From positions 1 through 19,649 of the forward strand of contig DIEE01000274.1 of the NCBI GenBank assembly GCA_002418465.1: 19,649 nt of DNA, given 5' to 3'. Below are positions 1 through 4,428 of this stretch, piece by piece (position 1 is the first letter of the stretch; each line of letters starts with the position of its first letter). This stretch comes from Pseudomonas sp. UBA5782. GTDB lineage: Bacteria; Pseudomonadota; Gammaproteobacteria; Pseudomonadales; Pseudomonadaceae. Both the position numbers and the translations under genes were made by a program. The notes beneath the pieces were generated by a model. The model searched no databases and was not told the DNA's origin. It saw only the letters and a list, made by a program, of their open reading frames with translations.

Positions 1-510
1 GTGTCCGGGGAAATGCTTGCCGGTCGCCGCCATCCCCGCCGCGCGCAGCCCGCGGATGAACGCGCCGGCGAGAACGGCGGCGCGCAGCGGATCGCCCTCG
101 AAGGCGCGGGCGCCGATCACCGCGCTACGCTGGTGATCAAGATCGAGCACCGGGGCGAAGCTGATATCCAGCCCGACCGCCAGCACTTCGGTCGCCATCA
201 ACCAGCCGCAGTGTTCGGCCAATGCTTCTGCATTCGTCTGGGCGGCCAGCGCACGCATCGCCGGCAGGCGTACGAAGCCCTGGCGCAGGCGCTGCACGCG
301 ACCGCCCTCCTGGTCGACGGCGAGGATTAGGTCGGGACGCAGGGCGCGAATCGAACGGCTCAGCTCGAGCACCTGACGCGGATGCTCGATGTTGCGGGCG
401 AAGATGATCAGGCCGCCGACTTGCGGCTGGCGCAGCAGCTGGCGGTCTTCGGCAGTCAGCCAGTGGCCGCCGACATCGAGCATCAGCGAACCTTGCAGGG
501 GAGTGGTCAC
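1..510 (-). CDS. nagZ: beta-N-acetylglucosaminidase NagZ, N-terminal part (cut by window edge)
   Basis: Cytoplasmic glycoside hydrolase family 3 enzyme of peptidoglycan recycling. It removes GlcNAc from GlcNAc-1,6-anhydroMurNAc peptides, and its products feed AmpR/AmpC beta-lactamase signalling in pseudomonads. The 170 codons present show the start of the TIM barrel: VGGLIIFARN, the LAVDQEGGRVQRL stretch and, at the very edge, the family motif KHFPGH (residues 165-170). The catalytic loop and the rest, about half of the usual ~330 residues, lie outside the window. I chose the GTG at 508-510 because AAGGA sits seven bases before it and the reading VTTPLQGSLMLDVGG aligns with known pseudomonad NagZ N-termini; an ATG nine codons in (481-483) has no such site. 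The gene follows the YkuD gene by only 10 bases, and its ribosome site overlaps that gene's stop, so the two are probably translationally coupled. Identity is near certain. Confidence 0.96.
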   Translation of the reverse strand, partial: MTTPLQGSLMLDVGGHWLTAEDRQLLRQPQVGGLIIFARNIEHPRQVLELSRSIRALRPDLILAVDQEGGRVQRLRQGFVRLPAMRALAAQTNAEALAEHCGWLMATEVLAVGLDISFAPVLDLDHQRSAVIGARAFEGDPLRAAVLAGAFIRGLRAAGMAATGKHFPGH

Positions 511-520
511 GGGGAAATCC

Positions 521-1045
521 TTAATCGAGGCGGGCCGACATCCACTCGGGACGCGCGGCCTCGTCGATACGAACGGGGCAATGCAGCGGCACGCGCGGGT
601 ACAGCGCCAGCAGGTCACTGTTGCGCAGCCTTATGCAGCCATGGGAACCGGGCACACCGAGGACGACGCTGTCCGGTGTGCCGTGCAGATAGATGTAGCG
701 GCGAAAGGTGTCGACCGACCCGAGCCGATTGAAGCCGGGCTCGCAGCCGGACAGCCAGAGGATTCGCGTGAGAATCCAGTCGCGACCGGGGAACTGCTCG
801 TGCAGCTCGGCGGACCAGACTTCGCCGGTCCAACGCCGACCGCGCATCACCGCGCCGCAGGGCAGGCCCTCGCCGATCTTCGCGCGGACCTGATGCAGGC
901 CGCGCGGCGTGCAATTGGAGCCGTTGCGCTCGCCGGCGCCATTGGCTGCGGTGGAAACTGGCAGACGCAAAACCAGACGCCCTTCGGCAAAACCGAAGAG
1001 CGTCTGGTCGTCGATGGAAATGTGCAGGAGGTCGAGGTCGGGCAT
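521..1045 (-). CDS. YkuD-domain (L,D-transpeptidase/L,D-carboxypeptidase fold) protein without signal peptide
   Basis: A 174-residue protein with the YkuD catalytic signature near its C-terminus: His121 followed by Ser134-His135-Gly136-Cys137-Ile-Arg, with Cys137 the expected nucleophile. Most YkuD proteins are periplasmic L,D-transpeptidases that cross-link peptidoglycan or attach lipoproteins. This one begins MPDLDLLHISIDDQ, with no hydrophobic export segment and no LysM domain, so it is probably cytoplasmic. It lies between psrA (42 bases upstream) and nagZ (10 bases downstream) on the same strand, which points to muropeptide recycling. A cytoplasmic YkuD protein, ElsL of Acinetobacter baumannii, is known to act as an L,D-carboxypeptidase in recycling, and a similar role is my inference here. 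No strong ribosome site precedes the ATG at 1043-1045. Domain assignment is sure; the exact reaction is not. Confidence 0.88.
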   Translation of the reverse strand: MPDLDLLHISIDDQTLFGFAEGRLVLRLPVSTAANGAGERNGSNCTPRGLHQVRAKIGEGLPCGAVMRGRRWTGEVWSAELHEQFPGRDWILTRILWLSGCEPGFNRLGSVDTFRRYIYLHGTPDSVVLGVPGSHGCIRLRNSDLLALYPRVPLHCPVRIDEAARPEWMSARLD

Positions 1046-1087
1046 GCGCGCTAGCTTAGCCGATCGGCCTGCGCCCGCCCACCGCAG

Positions 1088-1795
1088 TCAGGCCTGGGCG
1101 GAGAGCGCACTGCTCTTGCTACGCGGGCGCATCTGCGCGGTGGCCAGGGCTTCGTCGGAGATGCCGGTTTCCGCACGCATGCCGGCGGCGAGGAACGGCA
1201 CCATCATGCGCATGACCTGCTCGATCGAGGTGTTCACCGCGAAATCGGCTTCGGCCATGGCCCGCAGCGCCTTGATCCCGGACATGCTGAACGCCGCGGC
1301 GCCGAGCATGAAGTGCACCCGCCAGAACAGCTCGAGCGGCGGAATCCGCGGCGCGGTTTCATTGACCAGCTGCATGTAGCGGCGGAAGACCTTGCCGTAC
1401 ACCTCTTCCAGATATTTGCGCAGGTGGCCCTGGCTCTGGCTGAAGGCCAGGCCAAGCAGACGCATGAAGATCGAAAGGTCGTTGCCGCTGCGGGGTTTGA
1501 CGGCAAGCGCCTGGTCGACCAGCAGTTCGAGAAGCTCCTCGAGGCTGGCCTTCTCTTCCGGCTTGGCCTGGCGCCGCTCCAGTTCGCGCTCGAGGCTGCT
1601 GCAGAAGGGGCCGAGGAAACGCGAGAAAACCGCCTGGATCAGCGCCTTCTTCGAACCGAAGTGGTAATTGACCGCGGCCAGGTTGACACCCGCCTTGCTG
1701 GTGATCAGCCGCAACGACGTCTCGGCGAAGCCCTTCTCGGCAAAAAGCTGTTCCGCGGCATCGAGGATGCGTTCAACGGTTTCGGATTGGGCCAT
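1088..1795 (-). CDS. psrA: TetR-family regulator PsrA (fatty-acid-responsive)
   Basis: A 235-residue TetR-family regulator, matching the ~233 residues of P. aeruginosa PsrA. The N-terminal helix-turn-helix (about residues 8-54) reads ERILDAAEQLFAEKG, then ITSKAGVNLAAVNYHFGSK, the hallmark TetR recognition region. The rest is the helical ligand and dimer domain. PsrA is known to bind long-chain fatty acids, to repress its own gene and fadBA5, and to affect rpoS and type III secretion; its operator is (G/C)AAAC-N2-4-GTTT(G/C). Two such boxes lie directly upstream, on its promoter. It is divergent from lexA, as in other pseudomonads, and is followed after 42 bases by the YkuD gene and nagZ, so the three may be co-transcribed. 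The start at 1793-1795 is supported by the family N-terminus MAQSETVERIL. Confidence 0.95.
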   Translation of the reverse strand: MAQSETVERILDAAEQLFAEKGFAETSLRLITSKAGVNLAAVNYHFGSKKALIQAVFSRFLGPFCSSLERELERRQAKPEEKASLEELLELLVDQALAVKPRSGNDLSIFMRLLGLAFSQSQGHLRKYLEEVYGKVFRRYMQLVNETAPRIPPLELFWRVHFMLGAAAFSMSGIKALRAMAEADFAVNTSIEQVMRMMVPFLAAGMRAETGISDEALATAQMRPRSKSSALSAQA

Positions 1796-1811
1796 GATTC
1801 AAATCGCCTGA

Positions 1812-1838
1812 CAAACACTTGTTTGAAACATACGTTTC
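1812..1838. promoter_or_regulatory. two PsrA-type operators, overlapping by one base
   Basis: Two perfect inverted repeats fit the known PsrA motif: CAAAC-N4-GTTTG at 1812-1825 and GAAAC-N4-GTTTC at 1825-1838. They share G1825, so their centres are 13 bases apart, a little over one helical turn. The second covers the psrA -10 box and the first covers the start-site region. This indicates negative autoregulation by PsrA. Confidence 0.8.
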
Positions 1839-1855
1839 GGCCCATGCACTGTCAA
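1827..1855 (-). promoter_or_regulatory. psrA sigma-70 promoter
   Basis: On the minus strand a perfect -35 TTGACA (1850-1855) is followed after 17 bases by TATGTT (1827-1832, four of six -10 matches). Transcription would start about 25 bases before the psrA ATG. The -10 lies inside an inverted repeat of PsrA type, so repressor binding should block polymerase directly. Confidence 0.75.
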
Positions 1856-1962
1856 GCCGCATCGCGCCTGCCTGACGTGCCGGTCACATTTGGCCGTGCC
1901 CGTCGCCCTTTTGCAATATCCGGGCATCGCCGAGCGTCCCGAAGGCCGATGCAAATGAATGA

Positions 1963-1990
1963 TTGCCACAGGGGATTCACTGTATATAAT
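1963..1990 (+). promoter_or_regulatory. lexA-sulA sigma-70 promoter
   Basis: TTGCCA (1963-1968) is followed after 16 bases by a perfect TATAAT (1985-1990). The -10 lies within the first LexA box, giving direct repression by LexA. Transcription would begin near 1997, about 28 bases before the lexA start. Confidence 0.75.
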
Positions 1991-2014
1991 CCCAGTCACT
2001 GTACAAAAACCCAG
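1980..2014 (+). promoter_or_regulatory. two LexA (SOS) boxes
   Basis: Two copies of the CTG-N10-CAG operator: box 1 at 1980-1995, with an AT-rich core TATATAATCC, and box 2 at 1999-2014, with core TACAAAAACC. They begin 19 bases apart. Box 1 covers the -10 hexamer and box 2 covers the likely transcription start. Tandem SOS boxes before lexA are usual in pseudomonads and enterics and tune autorepression. Confidence 0.92.
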
Positions 2015-2024
2015 AGCGCTGACC

Positions 2025-2633
2025 ATGCTGAAACTGACGCCACGCCAAGCCGAGATCCTCGCTTTCATCAAGCAGTGCCTGGAAGACAACGGCTACCCAC
2101 CGACCCGTGCGGAGATCGCCCAGGCGCTCGGCTTCAAATCACCGAATGCCGCCGAGGAGCACCTCAAGGCGCTGGCCAGGAAGGGCGCCATCGAAATGAC
2201 TCCGGGCGCGTCGCGCGGCATCCGCATCCCCGGCAGCGAAGCCGTCGCAGACGAGGACTCGCTGCCGATCATCGGTCGCGTCGCCGCCGGTGCGCCGATC
2301 CTCGCAGAACAGAACGTCGAGGAGTCCTGCAAGATCAACCCCGCCTTCTTCCATCCGCGTGCCGATTACCTGCTGCGCGTGCACGGGATGAGCATGAAGG
2401 ACATCGGCATCCTCGACGGCGACCTGCTGGCCGTGCACACCGTTCGCGAAGCCCGCAACGGCCAGGTGGTGGTCGCGCGACTGGATGACGAAGTCACCGT
2501 CAAACGCTTCAAGCGCCAGGGCAACAAGGTCTGGCTGATCGCGGAAAACCCCGACTTCGCCCCCATCGAAGTGGATCTCGAACAACAGAACCTGGTGATC
2601 GAAGGCTTGAGTGTCGGCGTCATTCGCCGCTAA
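2025..2633 (+). CDS. lexA: LexA, SOS response repressor and autoprotease
   Basis: A 202-residue LexA (P. aeruginosa LexA is 204). The N-terminal winged helix (LTPRQAEILAFIKQ, then PPTRAEIAQALGFKSPNAAEEHL) binds SOS boxes. The cleavage site is Ala88-Gly89 in GRVAAGAP. The catalytic dyad is Ser123 (HGMSMKD) and Lys160 (EVTVKRF). Activated RecA stimulates self-cleavage, which releases the regulon. I chose the ATG at 2025: the in-frame ATG at 1959 would read through both operators and the promoter, and the family N-terminus is MLKLTPRQ. sulA follows after 12 bases, so the two form an SOS operon under LexA's own control. Confidence 0.97.
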   Translation: MLKLTPRQAEILAFIKQCLEDNGYPPTRAEIAQALGFKSPNAAEEHLKALARKGAIEMTPGASRGIRIPGSEAVADEDSLPIIGRVAAGAPILAEQNVEESCKINPAFFHPRADYLLRVHGMSMKDIGILDGDLLAVHTVREARNGQVVVARLDDEVTVKRFKRQGNKVWLIAENPDFAPIEVDLEQQNLVIEGLSVGVIRR

Positions 2634-2645
2634 AGGAGACTTTCC

Positions 2646-3116
2646 ATGCAGTTCCCGCAGTCGCTTGACCTCCCGCAATTGCCGCTGTTCGAGGCATTCC
2701 TCGCACAGCCGGCCATCCCCCTGCTGACCCAGGCGCTGGATTCTCCTTGGCTGGACGAAGCGGAAGCCTTCAGCGAGATCTCGCTGCGCGGAGCTGCCAA
2801 TCACTGTCTCAACCTGCTGGCGCCGATGCTGCGCGAGCTCAGCGAGGAAACCGATGCGCGCTGGCTCACGCTGATCGCGCCCCCCGGCAGCCTGACGCAA
2901 GCCTGGCTGCGCGATGCGGGGCTCAACCGCGAGCGGATTCTGCTGCTGCAGCCACGCGGCGAGCAGAGCGCGCTCGAACTGACCTGCGAAGCACTGCGCC
3001 TGGGGCGCAGCCACACCGTGGTCAGTTGGCTGCAGGTGGATCGCTCGACGCGCACGCGCCTGGCCGCCGCCGCACGCCAGGGTGGCGCGCAGAGTCTGAA
3101 CATTCGTCTGGGTTGA
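2646..3116 (+). CDS. sulA: SulA, SOS-induced cell division inhibitor
   Basis: A 156-residue protein that I recognise as the pseudomonad SulA (about 160 residues). SulA binds FtsZ and blocks Z-ring assembly until DNA damage is repaired. The sequence shows the RecA-like core expected of the family: a helix around ISLRGAANHCLNLLAPML (46-63), a strand WLTLIAPPGSL, the ALRLGRSHTVVSWLQ segment and a basic C-terminal helix. It starts 12 bases after lexA, with AAGGAG overlapping the lexA stop, and so depends on the lexA promoter and SOS boxes, as in P. aeruginosa. SulA sequences diverge fast, so gene position and operon structure support the call as much as sequence does. Confidence 0.88.
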   Translation: MQFPQSLDLPQLPLFEAFLAQPAIPLLTQALDSPWLDEAEAFSEISLRGAANHCLNLLAPMLRELSEETDARWLTLIAPPGSLTQAWLRDAGLNRERILLLQPRGEQSALELTCEALRLGRSHTVVSWLQVDRSTRTRLAAAARQGGAQSLNIRLG

Positions 3117-3124
3117 TGGTTCGT

Positions 3125-3142
3125 CGACACAGGGACGTGTCG
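3125..3142 (+). terminator. weak hairpin after sulA
   Basis: CGACAC (3125-3130) pairs with GTGTCG (3137-3142) around a six-base loop, 8 bases after the sulA stop. There is no T-run after it, so it may stabilise the 3' end or be a weak terminator for lexA-sulA. sulA and the next gene are convergent here. Confidence 0.35.
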
Positions 3143-3217
3143 TGATCAAGCTACTCGCTTCACTGCCGGCGTTCGCCCAGGCAGCTCCCGGCAAAACGGA
3201 AAATCCTCCCGCCCTTC

Positions 3218-3451
3218 TCAGTGAAGAACGCGCGGTTCCATATCTCGCTCGAAATCCCCTTCCGCCATCTTGCCGGCCATCTGCACGCCGACGTTCAGCA
3301 TGGCTTTGGCCACTTCGACATGATGTCCCTGCAGGAACGCCTTGGCGTCCTCGGAGAAATCCAGCACCACCAGCGCCTCCTCATCTTCCGCGCGGCGCAG
3401 CGCGATGCGCCCGTCGGGCAATTCAACGATTTCTAGGAAGGAGGTAGGCAT
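3218..3451 (-). CDS. conserved small pseudomonad protein of unknown function
   Basis: A 77-residue soluble, acidic protein (MPTSFLEIVELPDGRIALRRAEDE...), with the same size and position as the conserved hypothetical gene downstream of sulA in P. aeruginosa (PA3009 as I recall). It shows a beta-rich N-terminal half (LEIVELPDGRIALRR, EALVVLDF) and a helical second half (DAKAFLQGHHVEVAKAMLNVGVQMAGKMAEG). No cysteines, signal peptide or membrane segment are present. It is convergent with lexA-sulA. No Shine-Dalgarno sequence is visible before the ATG at 3449-3451, but an extended -10 lies about 30 bases upstream, so the message may have a short leader. No function can be assigned. Confidence 0.8.
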   Translation of the reverse strand: MPTSFLEIVELPDGRIALRRAEDEEALVVLDFSEDAKAFLQGHHVEVAKAMLNVGVQMAGKMAEGDFERDMEPRVLH

Positions 3452-3480
3452 GGAAAGGGGGTCTCGATGGAAGGCGCGTC

Positions 3481-3489
3481 ATTGTAGCA
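3481..3489 (-). promoter_or_regulatory. extended -10 promoter candidate for the 77-residue gene
   Basis: On the minus strand this reads TGCTACAAT, an extended -10 (TGn plus five of six TATAAT matches). The -35 region is poor (TAGGGA), as is common for extended -10 promoters. Predicted start near 3474, giving a leader of about 23 bases. Confidence 0.5.
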
Positions 3490-3513
3490 GTGGATGCCAA
3501 CGCTCCCTAGTGG

Positions 3514-3537
3514 TACGGCAATGATCGTGATGCCGTA
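3514..3537. repeat. inverted repeat, possible operator
   Basis: TACGGCA (3514-3520) and TGCCGTA (3531-3537) are perfect 7-base arms around 10 bases. The repeat sits upstream of the extended -10 for the 77-residue gene, roughly at -40 to -64. That is a place where a regulator could bind, though it could also be an RNA hairpin or part of a decayed repeat. The factor is unknown. Confidence 0.5.
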
Positions 3538-3598
3538 ACAGGGGCTCTGGCCGGTAGGGGTAATCAGGCTTTTTAGGGGCCGACCGAGGGCTCCGCGC

Positions 3599-3624
3599 GG
3601 TGGGTTGGTGAAGCGTGACCCACC
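3599..3624. repeat. REP-like hairpin
   Basis: GGTGGGT (3599-3605) and ACCCACC (3618-3624) form a 7-base stem around TGGTGAAGCGTG. The pattern GTGGGTT-GAAGCGT-ACCCAC is one I know from intergenic repeats of pseudomonads. Copy number in this genome cannot be judged from one window. Confidence 0.5.
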
Positions 3625-3801
3625 CTGCGGGAGCTAGACGCAACGACGATGGATAGGCCAATTCGCAGGGTGCGCTTCACGACCAGAGCATCGCCCAGAT
3701 TGCGTGAGCTAAAGCAAATCGCCGCGGCGCTACCCCACGGGAAGCCGAACGCTTTGGCCCCTGCGGCATTCCAGCAGGCATGCACGCTGGCGCAGTGCCC
3801 C

Positions 3802-4326
3802 TCAGCTCTCGGTCAGGCTCGCGCGGAAACGCAAGGCGAGCTGCTTGAGCTGCTGGCGCCAGGCTTCCAGCTCTTCGCGCGACAGCGCCGGCGCGGGCTC
3901 CTCCTCGTCCAGCATCACCGCCTGGATCAGCGGCGTGGTGGGATCGACCTTGGCCTTGCGCGGCGCCTGCGGCGGCTGGAACAGCTGCGCATAGCCAGCA
4001 AGCAGTTGGCCCAGCCAGGTTTCCGGTTGCTGCGCCATTTCCACCAGTTCGGCCATTTCCGGGCTCGGCGCCTCTTCCAGAACGGCGCGGTCGAGCAGCG
4101 TCTCGGCACGCGGTGCCTGGGCGTTGGGCAGGCGATAGAACCCGGCGATCTCGTGGCACAGGCCGAGCAAGGCACCATACAGGTGGAACAGCGCGGCCTC
4201 GCGCTCGGCCTGGACCAGCGCGGGCGCGTTCATTACCCGGCCTTCCTCGGCCTTGCGCCAGCCGTCCAGCGCCAGGCCGGCGAAGTAGATTTTCTGATTG
4301 GTGCGGGTATAGAGCTCATGGGCCAT
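3802..4326 (-). CDS. DUF6586-type conserved pseudomonad protein
   Basis: A 174-residue, largely helical soluble protein (MAHELYTRTNQKIYFAGLALDGW...), with the same neighbours as the unknown gene downstream of topA in P. aeruginosa (PA3010 as I recall; family DUF6586). Features: an aromatic N-terminal helix, a leucine-rich helix (LFHLYGALLGLCHEIAGFY, about 46-64), a Pro/Lys linker near 120, and an acidic stretch (MLDEEEPAP) before a C-terminal helix. No signal peptide or catalytic motif is seen. GGAG lies seven bases before the ATG at 4324-4326. It follows topA by 102 bases without a convincing terminator, so read-through from topA is possible. Function unknown. Confidence 0.8.
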   Translation of the reverse strand: MAHELYTRTNQKIYFAGLALDGWRKAEEGRVMNAPALVQAEREAALFHLYGALLGLCHEIAGFYRLPNAQAPRAETLLDRAVLEEAPSPEMAELVEMAQQPETWLGQLLAGYAQLFQPPQAPRKAKVDPTTPLIQAVMLDEEEPAPALSREELEAWRQQLKQLALRFRASLTES

Positions 4327-4389
4327 GGTGCTGCTCCACGCTAGGCGCCGACGGAGGAGCCGGCGAATGGGATCACGCTAGCGCCGCAT

Positions 4390-4415
4390 GGGCGCGCGGG
4401 CAATCGTCCGCGCCC
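4390..4415 (-). terminator. GC-rich hairpin after topA
   Basis: GGGCGCG (4390-4396) and CGCGCCC (4409-4415) pair around 12 bases, 14 bases after the topA stop. No T-run follows on the minus strand, so at best it is a weak or Rho-assisted terminator. Confidence 0.3.
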
Positions 4416-4428
4416 AACGGCAAGGGCA

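Larger units (their letters stand above)
3452..3801. other. 350-base gene-free stretch with repeat-like hairpins
   Basis: No credible coding region on either strand. It holds the promoter of the 77-residue gene, the inverted repeat at 3514-3537, and a hairpin at 3599-3624. The hairpin and a nearby segment (3664-3674, CAGGGTGCGCT) resemble the short GC-rich palindromic repeats scattered between genes in many Pseudomonas genomes. From about 3700 to 3801 I see nothing recognisable. It separates two co-directional minus-strand genes, so they are probably independent transcription units. Confidence 0.6.

Noticed and set aside
2139..3194. 351-codon minus-strand frame across lexA and sulA
   Set aside because: It would run over both SOS genes in antisense; composition is typical of shadow frames.
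3450..3524. 24-codon plus-strand ORF with a perfect AAGGAGG before its ATG
   Set aside because: The ribosome-like site is the reverse complement of the first codons of the 77-residue minus-strand gene. The peptide (MERGSRWKARH...) has no recognisable features.
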